The notes under the pieces: model-generated | Told to the model about the DNA's origin: nothing | Seen by the model: only the letters and a program-made list of their open reading frames with translations | Database searches by the model: none | Origin: Campylobacter coli LMG 9860 | Lineage (GTDB): Bacteria; Campylobacterota; Campylobacteria; Campylobacterales; Campylobacteraceae | Assembly (NCBI RefSeq): GCF_000254135.1 | Contig: NZ_AINS01000039.1 | Location: forward strand, 1 to 64,000 | Reading direction: 5' to 3' | Length of the DNA stretch: 64,000 nucleotides | Translations under genes and position numbers: made by a program | Part shown: positions 37,306 to 44,910 of the stretch, one piece after another | How positions within the stretch are numbered: position 1 is the first letter of the stretch | Layout of the letters: the number at the start of each line of letters is the position of its first letter

Positions 37306-38394
37306 ATGGCAGGCGAAGATCAAGAAAAAACTGAAGAACCCACGTCCAAGAAAATAGAAGACGCAAGAAAAGAAGGCAATGTCCCCAAATCCCAAGACGC
37401 AGCAGCTATTGTTACTTTAATAGTTGGTTTTGTGATTACACTTTTTATGATGGGTTTTATCGGTGAAAGAATTACTAATCTATATAGATATTATCAAAGT
37501 TTTATAGGTGTTGAATTTGATTTGCGTATTATCCAAGCCATTATGATTAAAAGCATTTTTGAAGTTTTGATTTTGCTAGCACCTATAGTTTTGAGTATTA
37601 TGATCGCAGGTATTTTAGGTAATGTTATGCAGTTTGGTTTTATTTTTACGACTAAACCTATAATGCCTAATTTAGGAAAAATCAATCCATTAAAAGGCTT
37701 AAAAAATTTATTTTCTTTAAAAAAGCTTGTCGAGAGTGTTAAGATCGTGCTTAAGGTAGGCGTAGTATTTACTGTAGCTTTTATAGTGCTTTTAAAATTT
37801 ATGCAAGAATTACCTTTGGTTGAGCGTTATAATATCATTGGACAACTCATTTGGCTTAGGGATAGGGCTATTATTTTGGCAGCTATTGTAATCATAGCAT
37901 TTTTAGTGATTGCTGTTTTGGATATTTTTTTGGTGCGTTTTCAGTATTTTAAAGGCTTGCGAATGAGCAAGCAAGAAATTAAAGATGAATACAAGCAAAT
38001 GGAGGGAGATCCTCAGGTAAAAGGGAGGATTCGTCGCTTACAAATGGAAGCAGCACGCCGCCGTATGGTTCAAGATGTTGCAGGGGCGGATGTGGTTATT
38101 ACAAACCCGACGCATTATGCTGTAGCGATTCGTTATGATACAACAAAAGAACAAGCTCCTAGAGTTGTGGCTAAAGGAGTAGATTTTTTGGCACTTCGTA
38201 TAAAACAGGTTGCTTATGATAATAATGTAGTTGTTTATGAAAATCCACCTTTAGCGAGAGAGCTTTATAAGGCTTGTGATATTAATGATCTTATTCCTAG
38301 AGAAATGTTTAAAGCTGTAGCAGAGGTACTTGGATTTGTTTACAATACTAACAATAAAAGTCGTTTAGCAGGACAGGTCAAGAAAAATAATTAA
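37306..38394 (+). CDS. flhB: Flagellar export switch protein FlhB
   Basis: Export gate component that switches substrate class. The N-terminal EKTEEPTSKKIEDARKEG and four membrane helices (about 32-52, 85-110, 145-165, 187-212) precede the cytoplasmic domain with the self-cleaving N267-P-T-H270 motif in VVITNPTHYAVAIRYD. At 362 residues it is complete. It stands apart from the other flagellar genes, beside motAB on the opposite strand. Confidence 0.96.
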   Translation: MAGEDQEKTEEPTSKKIEDARKEGNVPKSQDAAAIVTLIVGFVITLFMMGFIGERITNLYRYYQSFIGVEFDLRIIQAIMIKSIFEVLILLAPIVLSIMIAGILGNVMQFGFIFTTKPIMPNLGKINPLKGLKNLFSLKKLVESVKIVLKVGVVFTVAFIVLLKFMQELPLVERYNIIGQLIWLRDRAIILAAIVIIAFLVIAVLDIFLVRFQYFKGLRMSKQEIKDEYKQMEGDPQVKGRIRRLQMEAARRRMVQDVAGADVVITNPTHYAVAIRYDTTKEQAPRVVAKGVDFLALRIKQVAYDNNVVVYENPPLARELYKACDINDLIPREMFKAVAEVLGFVYNTNNKSRLAGQVKKNN

Positions 38395-38418
38395 GCAAAT
38401 AAATTTTATTATTTGCTT
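38393..38418. terminator. Convergent flhB/motB terminator
   Basis: AAGCAAATAA (38393-38402) and TTATTTGCTT (38409-38418) form a perfect 10-bp stem with a 6-base loop, followed on the plus strand by T runs. The motB stop lies in the right arm, so it serves both genes. Confidence 0.75.
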
Positions 38419-39140
38419 TTTTCTATAAGATCAAGCACTGATTGTTTTGCGTCATTATCCTTAATATCTACTTTAAAATAAATTTGCACTCTATTGTTTT
38501 CTAAAGCTTGTGGATTTCCATTGATGGGACTATTTAATCCATAGCTTTTAAGGTTTATATTTTTGGTGCTAACTCCGCCTTCTATAAGATATTTTAAAAC
38601 ATTTTCTGCTCTTGTATAGCCTAGATCATAGCTTCTTAAGGCTGAGTCACTATTGTCAGTATAACCTCTGATTTCAATTTCTATTTGAGGAGGTAAGTAT
38701 GAAATAAGCTGAGCAATGCGTTTAAGATAATCTTGAATATCTGCAGATACTATTTGTGCACTTCCTCTTTCAAATTCAACCTTGGAAGGTAGGTTAAGTA
38801 TTTCTTGATTTTCGGATTGATCAAGAGCGGCTTGAAGTTTTTTAATAACTTCTTGTTGATTTACGGCCATTTGTTTAAGTTTGCTCAATTCATCTTCTTT
38901 TTCTTCTTGAGAACCCTTATATTTATAAGTATCTTGTGTTTCTTGTTGCACGGTTTGGGTTGCAGTATAATCAAAGATTTTTACAAATTCGGTTTTCAGT
39001 GCTTCTACTTTAGCTGGATTTGTTTTAGAAATTGCCCAAAGAGCAATAAAAAGCGCCAAAAGCAAACTTAGAAAGTCTGCATAAGGCACAGCCCATTTTT
39101 CACCTGCTGGACATTCTGGACATTTGTGTTTTTTAGCCAT
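38409..39140 (-). CDS. motB: Flagellar motor stator protein MotB
   Basis: Anchors the stator to peptidoglycan. The single membrane helix at 20-40 begins with the proton-carrying D22 in VPYADFLSLLLALFIALWAIS, followed by a plug/linker and an OmpA-like peptidoglycan domain (EIRGYTDNSDS, LGYTRAENVLKYL). Length 243 residues. It follows motA by 2 bp. Confidence 0.95.
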   Translation of the reverse strand: MAKKHKCPECPAGEKWAVPYADFLSLLLALFIALWAISKTNPAKVEALKTEFVKIFDYTATQTVQQETQDTYKYKGSQEEKEDELSKLKQMAVNQQEVIKKLQAALDQSENQEILNLPSKVEFERGSAQIVSADIQDYLKRIAQLISYLPPQIEIEIRGYTDNSDSALRSYDLGYTRAENVLKYLIEGGVSTKNINLKSYGLNSPINGNPQALENNRVQIYFKVDIKDNDAKQSVLDLIEKSK

Positions 39141-39142
39141 TT

Positions 39143-39919
39143 TTAACCTTTGTCAAATTGTGAAATTCTTGGATCATCGTGACTTAAGAAGTTAAAAAGT
39201 TTAGCTTCTAAATCTCTAGGATTAGCACCTTCTGCAATTCCTTTTATAGCTTCAGTAATGACAATTTGCTCTTTTACAAGATCCATACCATTAGCTTTCA
39301 TCTTTCTTCCCCAAGGAGCAAAAAGTGCATATGCACCGAAAATACCTGTAACCGTAGCCGTAAAAGCACCTGAAATACCTGCTGCCATTGCTTGAGGATT
39401 ATCTAGAAGTTTCAGTGCTAAAATCAACCCAAAAACCGCTCCAACAAGTCCCATAGTAGGACAAGTTTCACCAAAGATTATCCAGTATTCTGCACATTCT
39501 TTATAGTGTTCTTCAAGTTGTTCGGTTTGAATTTCCATACTTTCATGAATTTCTTCAAAACTTTTTCCATCTACTAGCATCATCATAGCATTTCTTAAAA
39601 ATTCATTTTCAATTTCATTTGTTCTTGATTCTAAAGCCAAAAGACCATCTCGGCGTGCAATAATTGCGAATTCGATAAGCTGAGCTATTCTTTCAGGTAG
39701 ATTTACACCTGAACCTTTAAAAACGATTTTAAGTTCTTTATAGGCTGCTTTTACAATTTTTTTATGAGTTGAAGTCATGGCACAAAAAGCTGCCGTTGGC
39801 ATAACGATTAGAAAAGAAGAAAGGTGGATAACATGCAGAGGATTTCCTCCCTCGAGTATATCTCCTACTGAGATACTAGTTACTGCAAGAACCATTCCTA
39901 ATATGGTTGAAAGATCCAT
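39143..39919 (-). CDS. motA: Flagellar motor stator protein MotA
   Basis: Proton channel of the stator, 258 residues with four membrane helices. The cytoplasmic loop (REDG-like ARRDGLLALESR near 87-98) holds the charged residues that touch FliG. The CPTMGLVGAVFGLILALKLLDNP (about 150-172) and GISGAFTATVTGIFGAYALFAPWGRK segments form the pore. First gene of motAB. Confidence 0.95.
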   Translation of the reverse strand: MDLSTILGMVLAVTSISVGDILEGGNPLHVIHLSSFLIVMPTAAFCAMTSTHKKIVKAAYKELKIVFKGSGVNLPERIAQLIEFAIIARRDGLLALESRTNEIENEFLRNAMMMLVDGKSFEEIHESMEIQTEQLEEHYKECAEYWIIFGETCPTMGLVGAVFGLILALKLLDNPQAMAAGISGAFTATVTGIFGAYALFAPWGRKMKANGMDLVKEQIVITEAIKGIAEGANPRDLEAKLFNFLSHDDPRISQFDKG

Positions 39920-39934
39920 TAAATCACTCCTTGA

Positions 39935-42574
39935 TTATTTTAAATCGCCCCATTTTTTGGCGATACTTGAGCTTGTTTTTAATTTTACCTTTAATTTTAC
40001 TATATTTTCCATAATATCACTAGTTTTTTTCACAAAATTTTCACATAATTCATCTTTAACTTCAAAGATAAGTTCATCGTGAATTTGCAAGATAAGCCTT
40101 TTATCTTGATTTAAAATTTTAGCAATTTCTAGCATGGCAAATTTTATAATATCTGCAGCTGATCCTTGTAAAATCGAATTTATACTCTCTCTTTCATACA
40201 TAGCCACTTGCATGGGCTTAGCATTTTCAAAGTCAAAATAGCGTTTACGTCCGCTTAAGGTGCTAATAAAACCATTAGCCTTGGCTTCATTTTTTACTTT
40301 TTCGAAATAACTTTTAATGCTAGTAAAATTTTCAAAATATTTTTCTATATAGGTTTTAGCTAAGTTGGCTTCAATTTTTAGATTTTTGCTTAAGGTTTTA
40401 TAACCCATACCATAAATCAAGCCAAAATTAATACTTTTTGCTATACTTCTTGTTTCATAATTACTCTCGCCAAATATCATTATAGCGGTTCTTGCATGTA
40501 TATCCTCATCGTTTTTAAAAGCATTTAAAAGTTTTTCATCTTCGCTAAAGTGCGCTAGCATTCTAAGTTCGATTTGAGAATAATCAAGGCTGATAAAACT
40601 AAATCCCTCTTTGGCTATAAAGCAGGATTTATAATCTTTTGCATATTGTCCATGCGCGGGGATATTTTGTAAATTGGGATCTTTAGATGAAAGACGGCCT
40701 GTAGCAGTACCTGTTTGTAAAAAGCTCGAATAAATTCTTGAATTTTCATCTTTTAAAGCAAGTTTTAACAAGGGCTCGCAATAAGTCGAATAAAGCTTGG
40801 CCAGTTCTCTATAATCTAAAATTTTAGAAATAACAGGATGTTTATCGAGAAGTTCATTTAAGACTTTTTCATCGGTAGAATACCCTGTCTTACCTTTTTT
40901 TCCACTTGGAAGCTTGAGTTTTTCAAAAAGTATATCGCCTACTTGTTTTGGGGAATTAAGATTGAATCTATCTTCACATAAAGCATAGATTTCTTCGCTT
41001 AAAATTTTAATTTCAGATTCAAATTTTTTCATGAGAATTTCAAGAGCATGCGTATCGAGTTTTATGCCATTTTCTTCCATCATCATAATAATTTTAATAA
41101 AATCAAATTCATAATTTTTAGCAAGATCAAGCAAATGAGGTTCAAGATTTTTTAAAAAATAAAGATAAAATCTTAAAGTGATATAAGCATCTTCAGCTGC
41201 ATACTTGCAAGCTTTTTCAAGCTCTACGCTTGCAAAATTTTCTCCTTTTTTTACAAGACTTTCAAAATGTAAGGTTTCATAATTAAAAAGTCTTAGAGCC
41301 AAATCATCCATATTGACTCTTAAGGAAGGGTTTTTAAGCCATGCTAAAATCATAGTATCAGCATATTTTTGCGGCAAAGAGAGTTTAAAATTATTTTCTA
41401 TGATTTTAAAATCATATTTAAGATTATGCCCTATGATAAAATGTTTAAAAATAAGCTCTATAGCTTTTTTAGCGCTTTGTAATGATACTTGCTTACCCAC
41501 ACCTAAATAATTATGAGTAAGAGGTACATAAAAGGCTTCATTTTCACTCATACAAAAACTAAATCCTACAATTTTTGCTTCTTTGGTATCAATGCTTGTG
41601 GTTTCAGTATCAAAAGCTATGATACTTTCTTGTTCAAGAGAATTTAAAATTTCAAAGAGTTTGTCTTCATCTTGGATAAGAGTGGCTTTAAAGCCTAAAT
41701 TTTTATCTTTATTATCGGGGTTTTGGCGAAGTTTTTTAAGTAAGACATTGAGTTCATAATGCTCTAAAATTTCAAGAATTTTTAAAAGAGGCTCATCTTG
41801 AGGAAAATCAGCTTTTTCTAACAAGTTGCTTACTTCTAAATCCTCATACAAAGAAGCAAGTTTTTTACTAAGAAAAGCATTTTCTTTACCTTCTAGAAGC
41901 AATTTACGACTTCTTTCATTGCGTACTAGAGTCAAATTTTCATAAATGCCTTCGATACTTCCAAACTCATCAAGCAATGTCTTAGCACCTTTTGCTCCTA
42001 TGCCTTTAACTCCTGGGATATTATCCGAGCTATCTCCACATAAGGCTAAAAAATCTTTAATTTGATAAGGTTTGACACCGTATTTCTCAAAGCAAGCTTC
42101 TTCATCATAGTCATTTTTTGAAATAGGGCTATAAATACTTGTTTTACCATCTTTTATAAGCTGATAAAGATCTTTATCCTGTGTTATAATGCGTACAAAA
42201 ATATCTTTATCTTTACAAGTTTTAACCACTGAAGCGATGATATCATCTGCCTCATAACCCTCGTAAGAGGCACTCATAAAGCCCATTTTTTCTATCATTT
42301 CTATACAAATTGGAATTTGTTCCAAAAGTTCGGGTGGGGGCGGGGTGCGATTTTTTTTATAATTTGGATCAATATCGCTACGAAATGTCTTGCCCTTAGA
42401 ATCTAGTGCAAAAATAATATAATCGCTTTTATATTCGTTTTTAAGACTATAGATAAAATTAGCAAAACCGCTAATCATTCCACTAGCTTGTCCTTGAGAA
42501 TTTTTAAATCCTTTGAGTGCATAATAAAGACGAAAAAAGAAGCCAAAAGTATCGATAATAGTTAAAGTTTTCAT
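39935..42574 (-). CDS. polA: DNA polymerase I
   Basis: Repair and Okazaki fragment polymerase of 879 residues with all three domains. 5'-3' exonuclease: DTFGFFFRLYYAL and GYEADDIIAS, SDNIPGVKGIGAKGA. 3'-5' exonuclease: IAFDTETTSIDT, HNLKYDFKII, AAEDAYITLRFY, so the DEDD residues look intact. Polymerase: DYSQIELRMLAHFS, KSINFGLIYGMGYKTLS and LQIHDELIFEV. Proofreading should be active. The tail lies 16 bp from motA. Confidence 0.96.
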   Translation of the reverse strand: MKTLTIIDTFGFFFRLYYALKGFKNSQGQASGMISGFANFIYSLKNEYKSDYIIFALDSKGKTFRSDIDPNYKKNRTPPPPELLEQIPICIEMIEKMGFMSASYEGYEADDIIASVVKTCKDKDIFVRIITQDKDLYQLIKDGKTSIYSPISKNDYDEEACFEKYGVKPYQIKDFLALCGDSSDNIPGVKGIGAKGAKTLLDEFGSIEGIYENLTLVRNERSRKLLLEGKENAFLSKKLASLYEDLEVSNLLEKADFPQDEPLLKILEILEHYELNVLLKKLRQNPDNKDKNLGFKATLIQDEDKLFEILNSLEQESIIAFDTETTSIDTKEAKIVGFSFCMSENEAFYVPLTHNYLGVGKQVSLQSAKKAIELIFKHFIIGHNLKYDFKIIENNFKLSLPQKYADTMILAWLKNPSLRVNMDDLALRLFNYETLHFESLVKKGENFASVELEKACKYAAEDAYITLRFYLYFLKNLEPHLLDLAKNYEFDFIKIIMMMEENGIKLDTHALEILMKKFESEIKILSEEIYALCEDRFNLNSPKQVGDILFEKLKLPSGKKGKTGYSTDEKVLNELLDKHPVISKILDYRELAKLYSTYCEPLLKLALKDENSRIYSSFLQTGTATGRLSSKDPNLQNIPAHGQYAKDYKSCFIAKEGFSFISLDYSQIELRMLAHFSEDEKLLNAFKNDEDIHARTAIMIFGESNYETRSIAKSINFGLIYGMGYKTLSKNLKIEANLAKTYIEKYFENFTSIKSYFEKVKNEAKANGFISTLSGRKRYFDFENAKPMQVAMYERESINSILQGSAADIIKFAMLEIAKILNQDKRLILQIHDELIFEVKDELCENFVKKTSDIMENIVKLKVKLKTSSSIAKKWGDLK

Positions 42575-42637
42575 GGTTGTCTTTCTTAGTGGGTTTTAAA
42601 TTATTATCCCAAAATTCACTTTAAAGATTGATGATTT

Positions 42638-43081
42638 TTATAAAGAATTAGCGATAAAAATTATAAAAATATAGCGGCTTAATTTGCCAAGACTTATGAA
42701 AAAACAAGCTTTGATGAAAGGGTATTTTGCAAAACCAAGGCCTAAAGCAAAGATATCGCCTATTAAGGGTAAAAAGGTTAAAAAAGCATAAAGACTTCCA
42801 AATTTAGTAAAATTTGCATTGAATTTATCAAGCTTTTTTAAAGATTTGGAAAAATATTTTTCTAAAATTTTTTCTTTGCCAAGATAGGCTAGAGCATAGG
42901 TGCTTAAGCTTCCTAGGGTATTGCCTAAAGTAGCTATAAATAAAACTAAATGAGCATTAAAATCAAGTTTTATAAAAGCTACAACAAAGGCTTCACTTGC
43001 AAGAGGCAAAAGCGTGCTTGAAAGAAAACATACGATAAAAAGCCCTAAGTAGCTAATATCATTATATAAAAAATCAAACAT
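42638..43081 (-). CDS. YqaA/DedA-like (SNARE-associated) membrane protein
   Basis: Membrane protein of 147 residues with three to four hydrophobic stretches, probably of the VTT/YqaA family: LPLASEAFVVAF near 26-37 and ATLGNTLGSLSTYALAYLG near 50-68 match the re-entrant loop, and FLPLIGDIFALGLGFAKYPFIKACFFISLGKLSRY near 103-137 the second. The related DedA proteins act as lipid flippases and affect envelope charge. It overlaps the preceding membrane gene by 8 bp. Confidence 0.75.
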   Translation of the reverse strand: MFDFLYNDISYLGLFIVCFLSSTLLPLASEAFVVAFIKLDFNAHLVLFIATLGNTLGSLSTYALAYLGKEKILEKYFSKSLKKLDKFNANFTKFGSLYAFLTFLPLIGDIFALGLGFAKYPFIKACFFISLGKLSRYIFIIFIANSL

Positions 43082-43664
43082 TAAAGCTCTTTTTACGCAT
43101 TAAAATCAATAAAATAAAAAGATAAATAGGCAAAACAAAAGGCGTGGTAAAATCCATAAATTTAAATTCTGTTAAAATTGTACACAAGCAAGCACATACA
43201 AAAAAGATTTTAAAAAGGTGACTTTGAAAAAATTTATCTAAAAACAAAAGATAAATTAAACAAACACCAACATCAAGAAATGCCTTGTAATACCAAAAAA
43301 TACTTTCTTTTTGCTCTATACCTTCAAGTAAATTAGCAATAGCACTTATTACCATAAGCACAAAACAAAAAAAGGAATAAGGTATAAATTTTTCTTTTCT
43401 GGAAATATAAAAGAAAAATAAATGCACAAAGAAAAATGATATTATTAATAAAAAAGCTAAAATAGAATGTAAAAAGCGTAAATTTTGCGTTAAATGATAA
43501 AGTTTTTGATCGGCTAAATTTAGCATTGCAAAGCTTTGTGGCAGTGTTTCATAAGCACTATAATCAATAATTAAATAATGATTAAAAATAAAAACCAAAG
43601 CACTCTGGCTTAGACTTATAAAAATGGTAAATAAAATACTAAATTTAAATATTTTCTTTTTCAT
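43074..43664 (-). CDS. Unidentified integral membrane protein
   Basis: I do not recognise this 196-residue protein. It has about six hydrophobic segments (roughly 7-28, 66-90, 97-114, 128-146, 150-164 and 171-190), with a polar loop after the first (YSAYETLPQSFAMLNLADQKLYHLTQN). No cysteine cluster, catalytic motif or ATP site is seen. It lies between two other hydrophobic genes and overlaps the YqaA-like gene, so it is co-transcribed. A role tied to its neighbours is only inferred. Confidence 0.6.
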   Translation of the reverse strand: MKKKIFKFSILFTIFISLSQSALVFIFNHYLIIDYSAYETLPQSFAMLNLADQKLYHLTQNLRFLHSILAFLLIISFFFVHLFFFYISRKEKFIPYSFFCFVLMVISAIANLLEGIEQKESIFWYYKAFLDVGVCLIYLLFLDKFFQSHLFKIFFVCACLCTILTEFKFMDFTTPFVLPIYLFILLILMRKKSFNV

Positions 43665-43676
43665 TGGATATAAGCT

Positions 43677-44354
43677 TTAAGTTTGGGATAATTTGATATT
43701 TTGGTTTTTACTAAGCGCGAAAGCAAATAGTGCGTAATAAATGGTAAATAATAAGCCTGCAAAGAAAAAAATCATAAAATAAGCGATAATTAAAGCAAGA
43801 GAATGCTCGCTATAAATTAGAACAAACATAAGTATATAGATAATTATCAAAATCGCACTTTTGAAAATAAAACAAAGTTTAAAATAAATCTTATTTTCAC
43901 ATAAAGTTTTTAAAGTCTTAAAAAATATAAAAGTACAAAAAATGGCTATTGCAAGACATAAAAAAGAAAAGCCATATAGAAAAATACGTAATATCTTATC
44001 AACAACAGGACTAGCAATAAGATAATTCAAGCTTAATAAAGCGATAAATTGAGTAAATGCAGCTATAAAAAAACTGATCAATAAAACCTTACTTTGACTT
44101 ACAAAATAAAGTTTTAAAATCATAATCAAATAAGAAATTAAAAAAATTGCATTAAAAACCATAGCTAAAATATTAGTGTTAGAATTAAATTTCAACAATT
44201 TTAAATCATAGGCAAAATCAAGAATAATGGGTAAAAACTGAAAACAAACACAAAGTAAAAAACTTATAAAAACTACCCACGCAAGCTTTTTGATACTTTT
44301 AAAATCATTTTGTCTTTGAATTTCAAACATTTGATGAAAGTTTAAATTTGACAT
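43677..44354 (-). CDS. Unidentified six-helix membrane protein
   Basis: Not recognised. The 225-residue sequence starts with about 24 polar residues (MSNLNFHQMFEIQRQNDFKS) and then has six hydrophobic helices near 25-45, 62-83, 85-108, 117-146, 155-180 and 187-216. The start has AAAGGAAAAAAATG as ribosome binding site. Its size and topology resemble the genes on either side. No enzymatic motif seen. Confidence 0.6.
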   Translation of the reverse strand: MSNLNFHQMFEIQRQNDFKSIKKLAWVVFISFLLCVCFQFLPIILDFAYDLKLLKFNSNTNILAMVFNAIFLISYLIMILKLYFVSQSKVLLISFFIAAFTQFIALLSLNYLIASPVVDKILRIFLYGFSFLCLAIAIFCTFIFFKTLKTLCENKIYFKLCFIFKSAILIIIYILMFVLIYSEHSLALIIAYFMIFFFAGLLFTIYYALFAFALSKNQNIKLSQT

Positions 44355-44375
44355 TTTTTTCCTTTAAAATTGAAC

Positions 44376-44909
44376 TCAATACAGCTTTTTTAAAGTTTCA
44401 TACCTATCAAAAGCATAAGCAAAAGTTAAAAAATGTAAAGCAAGAAAGAAAAATAAAAAGCTTAATTTCTCAAAAAATAAAAATGCTAAAAGCATACATA
44501 AAAACACAAAATAAAAGGACATTTTCACTTCTTTAAAAAGCGAAGCAAGAGTGAGTGAAAATAAAAAATAAAAAACGAAAAATAAAGCTAAAAGCCCTAA
44601 AAATAAAATTTTATTTTCCAAAAGAAAAAAAGATGAGCCAAGGCTTATAATGGCAAGCAAAAAATAAATTAAAATTTTCTTAGAAGAAAATAAAAAATAA
44701 ATTCTTGCCACCATAAAAATAAAAGCAAGAACTATATAAATCCAAGAAAAAAAGCATAAAAATCTACCGCTGATACAAAGAAATTCACAATGTAAACTTC
44801 CCACATTTTCATAAGAAAAAAAGTAAAAAAAATTATATAAAGCACAAAAAAATATATAAATACTTAATCTTTTAATCTTAAAAAATGATATTTTTTGTTC
44901 CTGTGTCAT
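44376..44909 (-). CDS. Unidentified aromatic-rich membrane protein
   Basis: Not recognised. It is a 177-residue protein very rich in Phe, Tyr and Leu, with five to six hydrophobic segments (about 15-33, 45-72, 80-96, 99-120, 130-148, 152-170) and a Cys-containing loop (SLHCEFLCISGRFLC). Its start lies 1 bp after the uvrA stop with AAAGAG as ribosome binding site, so it is transcribed with uvrA. With the next two genes it makes a cassette of membrane proteins of unknown function. Confidence 0.6.
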   Translation of the reverse strand: MTQEQKISFFKIKRLSIYIFFCALYNFFYFFSYENVGSLHCEFLCISGRFLCFFSWIYIVLAFIFMVARIYFLFSSKKILIYFLLAIISLGSSFFLLENKILFLGLLALFFVFYFLFSLTLASLFKEVKMSFYFVFLCMLLAFLFFEKLSFLFFFLALHFLTFAYAFDRYETLKKLY

Positions 44910-44910
44910 T

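Noticed and set aside
42331-42352. G-rich run (five G, then four G) in an AT-rich genome.
   Set aside because: It is inside polA and encodes a proline run (TPPPPE) on the minus strand. It is too short and interrupted to be a phase-variable tract of the 8-12 G seen in Campylobacter.
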